Source: an uncultured Mycoplasmatota bacterium (GTDB lineage: Bacteria > Bacillota_I > Bacilli_A > RF39 > UBA660). Taken from it: a stretch of DNA of 19,694 bases. Of the stretch, positions 1-7,621 are shown piece after piece. Location: NCBI GenBank assembly GCA_900546055.1, contig URBG01000024.1, positions 1-19,694 of the forward strand, in the 5' to 3' direction. Positions within the stretch are counted from its first letter, which is position 1; the number at the start of each line of letters is the position of its first letter. The translations under genes and the position numbers were made by a program. The notes under the pieces are model-generated. The model saw only the letters and a list, made by a program, of their open reading frames with translations, was not told the DNA's origin and made no database searches.

Positions 1-30
1 CTATGTCAATAATTTCAACTCCATTTCAGC

Positions 31-65
31 AAAAAAAAGCTTAGTTAATATTTTAACTAAAGCTT
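31..65 (-). terminator. Rho-independent terminator after the 85-690 gene
   Basis: Arms AAGCTTAGTTAA (37-48) and TTAACTAAAGCTT (53-65) pair over about 12 bp with one bulged base and a short AT loop. Read on the minus strand the stem is followed by a run of T (38 down to 31). It lies 20 bases past the stop of the upstream minus-strand gene. Confidence 0.85.
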
Positions 66-84
66 AACTAAAAATTCAAAACTA

Positions 85-690
85 CTAATTATAGTGAGTT
101 GAATATATTATTTGTTTACCTTCTCTATTAGCTCTTGGCGTCTTATCGATAATCGCAGGCTTATTTCCAGCCTCCCTATTTCTTTTTTGTCTTTCTAATT
201 CACCATTCACATAAAAAGTAAGAGATCTATTATCTACTTCTTCTAGTATATCTATTGGAAACGTTTCATTATGACGTAACTCCACATCATCTTCTATTGT
301 CATCCCATTATCGTTTAAATAATCAATAACTAAATTATGGTGATTTATTACTTGGCGACAATTATCAGTCATATTATAGTCGCTTTTAACATGTAAGCCA
401 TATAAATAAGAACCAATTAACAAAGTTCCACCAGAAAAGACTAAAGTATCAGCACCACTTGTATACGCAGCAAAAGCGGCTCCACTAACTAAAGCTATTG
501 CAGCTCCTACTCTTACCAAATTTCTTGGTTTACTATATTTTTTTTCATGTTTTCTAACATAGTCATAAAAATCTTTATATATTACCTTATGAGCCTCAAT
601 TCCCACTAAGGGTGCGGGTTCACTTTCTTTATCTTCCTTAGCCATTTTACTAGCAGATAAGTTACCAGAATAATTTTGTTTATTGCTCAT
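85..690 (-). CDS. Hypothetical two-helix membrane protein
   Basis: I do not recognise this 201-residue protein. The N-terminal ~55 residues are charged and probably cytoplasmic. Two hydrophobic segments follow at about residues 58-75 and 82-99, rich in Gly/Ala and separated by a very short turn, so a helical hairpin is likely. The remaining ~100 residues are polar, with an acidic middle and a basic end. I chose the ATG at 690 (protein begins MSNKQ) because GGAGG lies 8 bases upstream. The frame stays open to a TTG at 705, but that codon overlaps this ribosome binding site. The gene stands alone, with a consensus promoter (714-742) and its own terminator (31-65). Function unknown; a real gene is very likely. 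Confidence 0.8.
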   Translation of the reverse strand: MSNKQNYSGNLSASKMAKEDKESEPAPLVGIEAHKVIYKDFYDYVRKHEKKYSKPRNLVRVGAAIALVSGAAFAAYTSGADTLVFSGGTLLIGSYLYGLHVKSDYNMTDNCRQVINHHNLVIDYLNDNGMTIEDDVELRHNETFPIDILEEVDNRSLTFYVNGELERQKRNREAGNKPAIIDKTPRANREGKQIIYSTHYN

Positions 691-713
691 ATATACTACC
701 TCCAAGCACCATT

Positions 714-742
714 AGTATACTCAAAATGAATACCTATGTCAA
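714..742 (-). promoter_or_regulatory. Sigma-A promoter of the 85-690 gene
   Basis: On the minus strand TTGACA (742-737), a 17-base spacer and TATACT (719-714) form a near-consensus vegetative promoter. It sits about 24 bases before the ATG at 690. Confidence 0.85.
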
Positions 743-754
743 TTTAAGTATATG

Positions 755-787
755 AAAAAATAAGAAATTATTTGTCATTTCTTATTT
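755..787 (-). terminator. Rho-independent terminator of the 782-1207 gene
   Basis: An 11-bp perfect stem (AAATAAGAAAT 758-768 with ATTTCTTATTT 777-787) has an 8-base loop and a T run on the minus strand (760 down to 755). One arm contains the stop codon of the gene. Confidence 0.85.
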
Positions 788-1207
788 ATGTTCTTTATAT
801 TCAATTTTTCCAATTTCGTTTTTATCAAGTTCTGTCATTGTCGAAGCCTGAATACGCCTAGTTTCATTAGCTTTCATATCAGCGCCAATATATCCGAGTA
901 ATGTTACTATTTCTTTTCCATCCTTATCTTTAACAATAATATCTATTGATTCAATTTTATTTACCTCATCACTAGAATTAGTAATATCAGCCTCATAAAC
1001 ATAATTCTTTTCTTGTTTAGCAATATCTATATGATCAATTTTTAAATTATCCACTTTAGCTGGCGCTAAAGCATCATTAGTTTTACTAACACTATCATCT
1101 TTATTTAAATTCATAACACCTAAAATAATTGCCCCAATAATTAAAATAGCTACTACTGCAACCAATGCCCATTGTTTTGGTGAAATATTTTTAATGATTT
1201 TTTTCAT
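782..1207 (-). CDS. Small membrane-anchored extracytoplasmic protein (FxLYD-like family)
   Basis: This 141-residue protein has a short basic N-terminus, one hydrophobic segment at about 13-32 and an extracytoplasmic domain of ~100 residues with alternating strand-like stretches. The domain contains KDKDGKEIVT followed by a polar segment and ends IGKIEYKEHK. The same layout appears in the proteins at 5929-6366 and 16850-17218, and more weakly at 3129-3545, so these are paralogues. The pattern (a strand with N-S/N-N, then a K-D-K-[DE]-G turn) recalls FxLYD-type domains of secreted Gram-positive proteins; that link is inference from motif shape. It is transcribed alone from the promoter at 1239-1267, divergently from rnjA. 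GGAGG about 8 bases upstream supports the ATG at 1207. Role unknown. Confidence 0.75.
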   Translation of the reverse strand: MKKIIKNISPKQWALVAVVAILIIGAIILGVMNLNKDDSVSKTNDALAPAKVDNLKIDHIDIAKQEKNYVYEADITNSSDEVNKIESIDIIVKDKDGKEIVTLLGYIGADMKANETRRIQASTMTELDKNEIGKIEYKEHK

Positions 1208-1238
1208 TGCTAGTCCTCCGTCCCTTTATTATGTTTTC

Positions 1239-1267
1239 ATTATAGCAAATTTTTATACCATATTCAA
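1239..1267 (-). promoter_or_regulatory. Sigma-A promoter of the 782-1207 gene
   Basis: On the minus strand TTGAAT (1267-1262), a 17-base spacer and TATAAT (1244-1239). It diverges from the rnjA promoter about 65 bases away. Confidence 0.8.
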
Positions 1268-1332
1268 GATGAATTTAAAATAGAAAAATAAAATTAATTA
1301 TCCTCTCTTTAACAATAGCTAAACTTTCTAAC

Positions 1333-1361
1333 TTGCCAAAATCTAAAAAACAGTATATAAT
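1333..1361 (+). promoter_or_regulatory. Sigma-A promoter of rnjA
   Basis: TTGCCA (1333-1338), a 17-base spacer and TATAAT (1356-1361), 39 bases before the rnjA start. AAAGGAG at 1389-1395 is the ribosome binding site. Confidence 0.8.
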
Positions 1362-1400
1362 GTTATAAGTCAGTTTTTTAATCTTAAGAAAGGAGTTTTT

Positions 1401-3086
1401 ATGAATTTTATAAAACCAGACGAAACTGCAGTATTCGCTTTAGGCGGACTCGGTGAAGTCGGAAAAAATATGTATTGTGTAATGCATAATGATGAAATAA
1501 TTATTACTGATGCGGGTACTATTTTCCCTGAGGGAGAATTAATGGGAATCGACTATGTCATTCCAGACTATACGTTTTTAAAACAAAACGAAAGCAAAAT
1601 AAAGGGGCTTTTCATTACTCACGGACATGAGGATCATATAGGAGGTATACCATTTTTATTACAAATGGTAGATATTCCAAATATCTATGCCCCAAATCAA
1701 GCGGTTGGTCTTATTAGAAGAAAACTAGAAGATCGTGGAATAAAATACAATAATTTACATGTATATACGGAAAAAGACATTTATAAATATAAATATTTAA
1801 GTATTGAGTTCTTTAGAACAACTCACTCTATTCCAGATTCTCACGGTATGTGTATTCACACTCCAAATGGTAACATTGTTACAACTGGTGACTTTAAATT
1901 TGACTTAACACCAATTGGCCCAATGGCTAATCTTCACAAAATTGCAAAAATTGGTGAAGAAGGTGTTGCTCTTTTAATGAGTGATAGTACAAATGCTTTA
2001 AGCGAAGGTATGAGTAAAAGTGAGTCAAAAGTTGACGAAGCTCTAGAAGAGTTATTTAATAAACACAATAGTCGTATTATTATTGCGACATTTGCTTCTA
2101 ATATCTATCGTTTAAAACATATCGTTGATACTTGTAAAAGACACAATCGTAAAATTTGTGTATTTGGCCGCAGCATGGTTAATAATCTTGAAATTTCAAC
2201 AGAAGGTGGCTATATCAAACATAAAGATATTTTCATAACTCAAGAAGAAGCAAGTAAATATCCATCAGATAAAATTTGCTTACTATGTACTGGAAGCCAA
2301 GGTGAACCATTAGCCGCATTAAGCCGCATAGCAAATGGAACATTCAGACAAATTAAACTAAGGCCTGATGATGTAGTTGTATTCTCTTCATCAGCTATTC
2401 CAGGAAACGCATTAAGTATTTCACGTACAATTAACAAACTATATTTAAAGGGAGTTACCGTTTATACAAACACATCATTAAGTGATATCCACACTAGTGG
2501 ACACGGTAACCAAGATGAATTAAAACTTATGATCAGACTAGCTAAACCTAAATACTTCATGCCATTTCACGGTGAATATCGTATGCTTAAAACCCATGCT
2601 GATTTAGCTATCGAATGTGGTGTGCCAAAAGAAAATACTTTTATTTTAGGCAACGGTGATGTTTTAATTCTTAAAGACGGTGTTATTCACCAAGGCGGGA
2701 AAATCCAAGCTGGTGATATCTACGTTGATGGTAATCGTATCGGAGACGTTAGTAACGCTGTAATGAAAGACCGTAAAGTAATGGCCAATGACGGCATTGT
2801 TGTTGTCATTGCCAACATTGATACCAAAAATCATAAATTATTAAGTAATCCAAATATTATTACACGTGGTTTTGTTCTAGTAAATGATAACATTGAACTA
2901 TTAAAAAAACTAGAAAGAATAAGCAAAGATGCAATAAATAATACAATAAAAACTGGCGTTAATTACTCTGAAGTTAAATCAGAAATAATCAATAATGTAT
3001 CTAGCTATATCAATAACCAAACTGGAAGAAAACCAATTATTTTACCAGTAATAATGGATATCAAAAAAGATGTTACCGTAGGGTAA
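1401..3086 (+). CDS. rnjA: Ribonuclease J1
   Basis: This 561-residue protein is a metallo-beta-lactamase/beta-CASP ribonuclease. RNase J1 acts in the cytoplasm as a 5'-3' exonuclease and endonuclease, central to mRNA turnover and rRNA maturation in Firmicutes. The zinc motif HGHEDH is at residues 74-79, the same numbering I recall for B. subtilis RNase J1. Other family blocks are GGLGEVGKN near the N-terminus, THSIPDS, TGDFKFD, SDSTNA, CTGSQGEP, HTSGHG and PFHGEYRM. The length matches B. subtilis J1 (555) and the C-terminal domain is complete, so the gene is intact. The overall match to J1 is closer than I would expect for J2. It is monocistronic, with a promoter at 1333-1361 and a terminator that includes its stop codon. 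Confidence 0.97.
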   Translation: MNFIKPDETAVFALGGLGEVGKNMYCVMHNDEIIITDAGTIFPEGELMGIDYVIPDYTFLKQNESKIKGLFITHGHEDHIGGIPFLLQMVDIPNIYAPNQAVGLIRRKLEDRGIKYNNLHVYTEKDIYKYKYLSIEFFRTTHSIPDSHGMCIHTPNGNIVTTGDFKFDLTPIGPMANLHKIAKIGEEGVALLMSDSTNALSEGMSKSESKVDEALEELFNKHNSRIIIATFASNIYRLKHIVDTCKRHNRKICVFGRSMVNNLEISTEGGYIKHKDIFITQEEASKYPSDKICLLCTGSQGEPLAALSRIANGTFRQIKLRPDDVVVFSSSAIPGNALSISRTINKLYLKGVTVYTNTSLSDIHTSGHGNQDELKLMIRLAKPKYFMPFHGEYRMLKTHADLAIECGVPKENTFILGNGDVLILKDGVIHQGGKIQAGDIYVDGNRIGDVSNAVMKDRKVMANDGIVVVIANIDTKNHKLLSNPNIITRGFVLVNDNIELLKKLERISKDAINNTIKTGVNYSEVKSEIINNVSSYINNQTGRKPIILPVIMDIKKDVTVG

Positions 3087-3096
3087 CACCTTTTTT
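3063..3096. terminator. Bidirectional terminator between rnjA and the 3129 operon end
   Basis: The stem TGTTACC (3071-3077)/GGTAACA (3082-3088) has the loop GTAG. TTTTTT follows on the plus strand (3091-3096), and an A run at 3063-3068 gives a T run on the minus strand. The rnjA stop TAA is inside the stem. It can serve rnjA and, about 40 bases past its last stop, the five-gene minus-strand operon. Confidence 0.7.
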
Positions 3097-3128
3097 ATTT
3101 AGTCTTTGGACGCTAATATTAAATATAA

Positions 3129-3545
3129 TTAGTTCTTATTACTACCTTTTAAAATAGATTTAGTTTCAGTTATTTTATATTCAATATTAGTTACATCATT
3201 TGATTTTAAATTAGTATTTAGTCTTAAAGGTTCAGGCATATTAGCAGGTATATAAGCTTCTTGGACTGTAGAATTACCCTCTTTTTGATGAATCGTAAAA
3301 TCTATTCGATATGCCTGATCTTTTTTCACCTTATCATTTTGAATAACAATAATAGCATTATCTTCGTTTTTTTCTAAATCTATTTTAAATCCTTTACTGT
3401 TAATGGTTTCCATATTTCCATCATTTATAATTACCGACTTCTCTTTATTTTCTTGAGTTTTAGTTTCATTTTGTTTGGGTTCAGATATTCCACATCCCGT
3501 TAATACAATGATGACTAAAAATACTGCTATTTTTTTTAAATTCAT
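3129..3545 (-). CDS. Lipoprotein, last gene of the prepilin/enolase operon
   Basis: This 138-residue protein begins with a lipoprotein signal: basic MNLKK, a hydrophobic core and the lipobox LTGC with the lipidated cysteine at residue 18. A charged linker of ~25 residues follows, then a ~95-residue domain predicted to lie outside the membrane. Its end (NIEYKITETK) resembles IGKIEYKEHK of the 782-1207 protein and AVEYKIY of the 16850-17218 protein, so it may be a lipid-anchored, diverged member of that family (inference). AAGGAGGG just before ATG 3545 is a strong ribosome binding site. It starts 37 bases after the stop of giant prepilin-like protein A with no hairpin between, so co-transcription is likely. 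No conserved function recognised. Confidence 0.8.
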   Translation of the reverse strand: MNLKKIAVFLVIIVLTGCGISEPKQNETKTQENKEKSVIINDGNMETINSKGFKIDLEKNEDNAIIVIQNDKVKKDQAYRIDFTIHQKEGNSTVQEAYIPANMPEPLRLNTNLKSNDVTNIEYKITETKSILKGSNKN

Positions 3546-3582
3546 ATACCCTCCTTTAGATTTTATCTTAGTAAATTATATT

Positions 3583-5919
3583 TTACCAATAGCTTATATG
3601 AAATCTAACCGTTGTTGTGTACCCAACATTTCCAGCATTATCGACGCTTCTCAATCCCCAGGTAATCCATGTTGCCGAATTATAACCACCACTATCCGCT
3701 TCCCAGTTCCCACAGCAACTGGTAGACCAATTTGGATAATAGTCTGAACTACTACCATTGTGTGTCCAATAATTCTGATTATAATTTATTCCACTACCTC
3801 CAGCATCAGAGTGAGAATATGAACTATCAAACCACCATGTACTATAACGACCTGTAGAAATATACACATCACAAGAGGCATTTCCTTGACCGCCACCAAC
3901 ATTACTACAACTATTACCGTTGACATTTAAACTTCCACCAAGCCAAAGTGAGCCAACATAAGGCGCGTTTGGTGGCGTCTTATCAATTTTTACAGCACCA
4001 GCATTATAAATACTTTGATTTCCAGCATTATCAGTCGCTACAAGATAAACTGTATTATTTCGATTTGCAGACCATGTTCCTTTGACATATGTAGCTGAAG
4101 ATCCTGAATCCCAATCGTTAGCAGTACCGGAACCATTTGACGAATAACTATATTTTATATTATTCATGCCTGAAGTTCCATCACTTGCATTAGCTGAAAT
4201 TGTAACATTTTGATTTGTCCAACTACCTCCACTACTATTAACTATGTTACTCATTGAAGGTTTAGTCGCATCCCTCTTAAATGTTGTTGAACAACTATTT
4301 CCACCAGCTGCATTAGCTACATAACCATAATAAGTAATACTTTTTCCATCGGAACTATGTACAACTGATGTCTTCCCATTTGTTGAGCCAGCTGATGTTG
4401 CAAGCCCCTTTGTTGTAGCTGTTCCTGAAGTTGTCATTGATACAGTCACATTCCCAACATACCAACTATTGTTTCCAACTGTTCCACTTAAACTAAGTGT
4501 ACACGTTGGTGGTTTCAAAGCCTGAACATAAATACTTTTATAAGTTGTATTACCAGCTAAATCTTTAGCGTGAACATAATATGTTCCAGTAGTTTTAGTC
4601 ACTGTTGTTGAATAATTTGTTCCACTTATACTTGTCCAACTACTTGGTGTTGCTGTAGAAGTCGTTACATTATATCCAGATAGTCCGCTAGTACTATCAG
4701 CTAAAGTTATTGTTAAGTTATTACTTGTAGATACTTTAGTAACTGCTGATATCGTTGGAATTGTTTTATCCATTTTAAATGATTTAGAACAACTATTACT
4801 TCCAGCCACATTTGATACATATCCATAATATGTAATCCCCGCTGTATCTGAACTGTGTGTTAATGAAGAAGTACCATTTGTTGAATTCTGTGTAGTTGCA
4901 AGTCCTTTAGTACTTACTGTTCCAACTCCATTTAATGTTACTCCGACATTTGTCTTATACCAACTATTTGTTCCTACTGTTCCACTTAAACTAATTGTAC
5001 ATGTCGGTGGATCCATTGATATTATATCTACTTTTTTAGACGCTGTATTTCCTACCGCATCTTTTACATGAATATAATATGTCCCGGTTGCTTTACTAAA
5101 CGTATTTGAATAACTAGTTCCACTTATCGCTGTCCATGTACTTGGAACCGCTGCCGTATTTGTTATCGCATATCCTTTTAATCCACTTCCACTACTACTT
5201 TCAGATAACGTAATTGTTAAATTATCTTTCGTCGCTATCTTTGTTGTTATTGATATTGCTGGGGCTTTCTTATCAATTGCCGCTACATATGTCGCTTCCG
5301 GATTTCTCTTTTCTGATTTCATCTTTACTTTATATGTTACTTTTCCTTCACTGTTCGCACCCTTTGTTGCTACATAACTTTTTTTAGTAGCCCCATTTAT
5401 CGCTGTACTTCCGCTATACCATTGATACGTTCCTGTATAACTACTCGTTGCCGTTAATGTTATATCCTTATTCGTCCAAGTTCCACTTGTTATTGGTGTT
5501 TTTCCGTCTATTTTACCAATTATTACTAAATCCAGATTGATTGTACAATTATCATTATATACATAATCATACACATCTTTTTTAGCTACACTTGATGATT
5601 TATTTGTTACCTCAATACATGCTTCATCAATACTAGCTCCTGTAGATGGTAATTTAATATCTCTTTCAATATAACCATCTTTCTGTAAATCACTTAACCA
5701 TATATTGATTTTTACGCCAGGTTCTTGTGGCATTTTCCCTTTATTATCAACTGCCCAACTTTTTGCTGCTAATATCATATTATCTTTAAGTTGTTTATCG
5801 GCATTCTCTTCACCTTTTTTTACCGCTTTTTCGACTGTTGGAATAATTATTAATATCATTAAACTTACTAAAACTATTACTCCTATCAATTCTATTAACG
5901 TAAACCCTTTTTCTCTCAT
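3583..5919 (-). CDS. Giant prepilin-like surface protein A
   Basis: This 778-residue protein opens with a type III (type IV prepilin) signal: MREKG/FTLIE, with cleavage expected after Gly5, Glu at mature position 5, and a hydrophobic helix to about residue 28. A pilin-head-like region follows to ~130, with Cys101 and Cys125. Then come repeated modules: X1 (~216-302, ending GTYYIHVKD..GN), Y1 (~303-384, PPTC...STKGLAT...ITYYGYV...SC), X2 (~385-469), Y2 (~470-550) and Z (~551-650, with DNAGN). The tip (~651-778) is rich in Cys, Trp, Tyr and Gly. Usual type IV pilins are 120-200 residues, so this is a pilin anchor fused to a long adhesin-like stalk. Codons 1-448 are DNA-identical to protein B (7622-9985). 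Its ribosome binding site TAGGTGA overlaps the TAG stop of the upstream gene, implying translational coupling. A surface adhesin role is inference; the assembly machinery is not in the window. Confidence 0.88.
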   Translation of the reverse strand: MREKGFTLIELIGVIVLVSLMILIIIPTVEKAVKKGEENADKQLKDNMILAAKSWAVDNKGKMPQEPGVKINIWLSDLQKDGYIERDIKLPSTGASIDEACIEVTNKSSSVAKKDVYDYVYNDNCTINLDLVIIGKIDGKTPITSGTWTNKDITLTATSSYTGTYQWYSGSTAINGATKKSYVATKGANSEGKVTYKVKMKSEKRNPEATYVAAIDKKAPAISITTKIATKDNLTITLSESSSGSGLKGYAITNTAAVPSTWTAISGTSYSNTFSKATGTYYIHVKDAVGNTASKKVDIISMDPPTCTISLSGTVGTNSWYKTNVGVTLNGVGTVSTKGLATTQNSTNGTSSLTHSSDTAGITYYGYVSNVAGSNSCSKSFKMDKTIPTISAVTKVSTSNNLTITLADSTSGLSGYNVTTSTATPSSWTSISGTNYSTTVTKTTGTYYVHAKDLAGNTTYKSIYVQALKPPTCTLSLSGTVGNNSWYVGNVTVSMTTSGTATTKGLATSAGSTNGKTSVVHSSDGKSITYYGYVANAAGGNSCSTTFKRDATKPSMSNIVNSSGGSWTNQNVTISANASDGTSGMNNIKYSYSSNGSGTANDWDSGSSATYVKGTWSANRNNTVYLVATDNAGNQSIYNAGAVKIDKTPPNAPYVGSLWLGGSLNVNGNSCSNVGGGQGNASCDVYISTGRYSTWWFDSSYSHSDAGGSGINYNQNYWTHNGSSSDYYPNWSTSCCGNWEADSGGYNSATWITWGLRSVDNAGNVGYTTTVRFHISYW

Positions 5920-5932
5920 TTATTTCACCTAT
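4576..5932. repeat. Direct repeat, copy A (5' part of giant prepilin A)
   Basis: This 1357-bp stretch matches 8642-9998 at a constant offset of 4066; I compared the lines by eye and saw no mismatch. It covers codons 1-448 of both prepilin genes plus 13 bases of leader including the ribosome binding site. Identity stops abruptly: just below 4576 the genes diverge (GAAC against GAAT, then many changes), and just above 5932 the flanks are unrelated. The copies are in direct orientation with enolase between them. Confidence 0.9.
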
Positions 5933-6366
5933 TCCGTTTCAAATCTATAAACAGTATCAGATAACTCGCCTTCATAACTAACCATATCTTGTGATGATAT
6001 TTGAATTCCTTCGCGTGATTCTAAATCAGTATTGATTGCTATTGTTAAATCAGAAACAATATTCTTATCTTTATCCTTAATAATAACATTAACGTTTTTA
6101 AGCTTAACCTTCTTTTCACTATTGTTAATAACCGTAACATCTAAATTAAGTACTCCATTTTGAATTGTGATCTTTTCATTTTCCATTGAAAAGCCTTTAG
6201 GTATTTTCGATTTTACTTCTTTCTTTGGATTTTCTTTCTTTGTTTCTGTAGTATCATTATCTTTCTTACTAGTATCTTTCGTGTCTCCTAGCGCAAAATA
6301 CACTATCCCACAAACTACTACAACTACTGCAAAAATTACTAATACTACTTTAAAACCTTTACTCAT
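5929..6366 (-). CDS. Small membrane-anchored extracytoplasmic protein (FxLYD-like family)
   Basis: This 145-residue protein has one hydrophobic segment at about 5-26, a Lys/Thr/Glu-rich linker to ~55 and a ~90-residue outer domain. The domain contains VTVINNSEKKVKLKNVNVII and the turn KDKDKNIVS, the same pattern as in the proteins at 782-1207 and 16850-17218. It begins 4 bases after the enolase stop and ends in a TAG that overlaps the ribosome binding site of giant prepilin A, so it is tightly bound into the operon. The ribosome binding site is poorly placed (GAGGAG about 13 bases upstream), so its translation may depend on ribosomes finishing enolase. It may be a partner or periplasmic-side helper of the prepilin-like protein; that is inference from position only. 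Confidence 0.78.
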   Translation of the reverse strand: MSKGFKVVLVIFAVVVVVCGIVYFALGDTKDTSKKDNDTTETKKENPKKEVKSKIPKGFSMENEKITIQNGVLNLDVTVINNSEKKVKLKNVNVIIKDKDKNIVSDLTIAINTDLESREGIQISSQDMVSYEGELSDTVYRFETE

Positions 6367-6370
6367 TTTC

Positions 6371-7597
6371 TTATTCCAACTCCTCTTCTATTCTAATTAA
6401 TCGATTGTATTTACAAACACGATCAGTCCTTGATAAAGACCCTGTTTTAATTTGACCTAAATTAAGGCCGACCGCCAAATCAGCAATTGTCGTATCTTCA
6501 GTTTCTCCGCTTCGATGAGAAATAATTGTTTTATATCCATTAATTTTAGCAAGTTCAATAGTTTCTAACGTTTCAGTAATTGTTCCGATTTGATTAACCT
6601 TAATCAAAATAGCATTCCCTGCCTTTAAATCAATTCCTTTTTGTAAATACTTTTTATTCGTAACAAATAAATCGTCACCTACCAATTGAATTTTATTTCC
6701 AAATTTTTCAGTAATTTTTCTAAAACCATACCAATCATTTTCATCAACTGGATCTTCAATTGATACAATTGGATATTTATTAATTAATTCTTCATAATAC
6801 AAAATTAATTCTTCAATTGATAATGTTTTATTTTCACCTTTTAGTTCATAATAACCATCTTTATAAAATTCTGAAGCCGCAACATCAAGCGCTAAATTAA
6901 CATCTTTTCCAGGTGTATATCCTGCAAGTTTAATTGCTTTAATAATTGCATCTAAAGCTTCAGTATTAGACTTAAAATTAGGAGCAAATCCACCTTCATC
7001 GCCAACATTTGTATTATAACCTTCTTCTTTAAGAACTTTTTTTAAATTATGAAAAACCTCACTACCAATTCTAACTCTAGTTTTAATATCTCTTGCTTCT
7101 GGAATAATCATAAATTCTTGAAAATCTAATGCATTATCAGCATGAACTCCGCCATTTAGAATGTTCATCATTGGGTTAGGCAATAAAGCCCCCTCACCAA
7201 TATATCTATAAAGTGGCAAACCACTATCCAAAGCGGCCGCTTTCAAAATAGCTATTGACACTCCTAAAATTGCATTAGCCCCCAATTTACTTTTAGTTTC
7301 AGTACCATCAAGAGCAATCATTAATTGATCTAATTCTCTTTGATTATTTACCTCTTTTCCAAGCAGCGCTGGAGCGATAATAGTATTAACATTATTAACA
7401 GCTTTTAAAACGCCTTTGCCCATATATCTATTATCGCCGTCGCGTAACTCTAAAGCTTCACGCTGACCAGTTGAAGCCCCACTTGGTACACTAGCTGTCG
7501 CTTTAATTCCATTTTCCAAAAGAACGTCAACTTCAACCGTTGGATTTCCTCTTGAATCCAATATTTCCCTAGCTCTTATTTTTTTTATTTTCGTCAT
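6371..7597 (-). CDS. eno: Enolase
   Basis: Phosphopyruvate hydratase of glycolysis, interconverting 2-phosphoglycerate and phosphoenolpyruvate with Mg2+. The 408 residues carry all the expected blocks: SGASTG (39-44), NGGVHADN (from 148), DEGGFAPN (from 200, with the catalytic Glu), the metal ligands Asp238 (ALDVAASEFY), Glu281 (SIEDP) and Asp308 (GDD), the catalytic Lys333 in LIKVNQIG, and SHRSGETED (from 360). It is about 20 residues shorter than B. subtilis enolase, mainly because of a clipped C-terminus after RIEEELE; no active-site part is missing. AAGGAGGG sits just upstream of the ATG at 7597. It starts 24 bases after prepilin B and ends 4 bases before the next gene, so this glycolytic gene lies inside an operon of surface proteins, away from gapA, pgk, tpiA and gpmI. 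Confidence 0.97.
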   Translation of the reverse strand: MTKIKKIRAREILDSRGNPTVEVDVLLENGIKATASVPSGASTGQREALELRDGDNRYMGKGVLKAVNNVNTIIAPALLGKEVNNQRELDQLMIALDGTETKSKLGANAILGVSIAILKAAALDSGLPLYRYIGEGALLPNPMMNILNGGVHADNALDFQEFMIIPEARDIKTRVRIGSEVFHNLKKVLKEEGYNTNVGDEGGFAPNFKSNTEALDAIIKAIKLAGYTPGKDVNLALDVAASEFYKDGYYELKGENKTLSIEELILYYEELINKYPIVSIEDPVDENDWYGFRKITEKFGNKIQLVGDDLFVTNKKYLQKGIDLKAGNAILIKVNQIGTITETLETIELAKINGYKTIISHRSGETEDTTIADLAVGLNLGQIKTGSLSRTDRVCKYNRLIRIEEELE

Positions 7598-7621
7598 TAT
7601 ACCCTCCTTGATTTTTTAAAA

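Noticed and set aside
6371..7597. Enolase as a truncated pseudogene (408 residues against ~430)
   Set aside because: All catalytic and metal-binding residues and the final RIEEEL block are present; only a tail is shorter.
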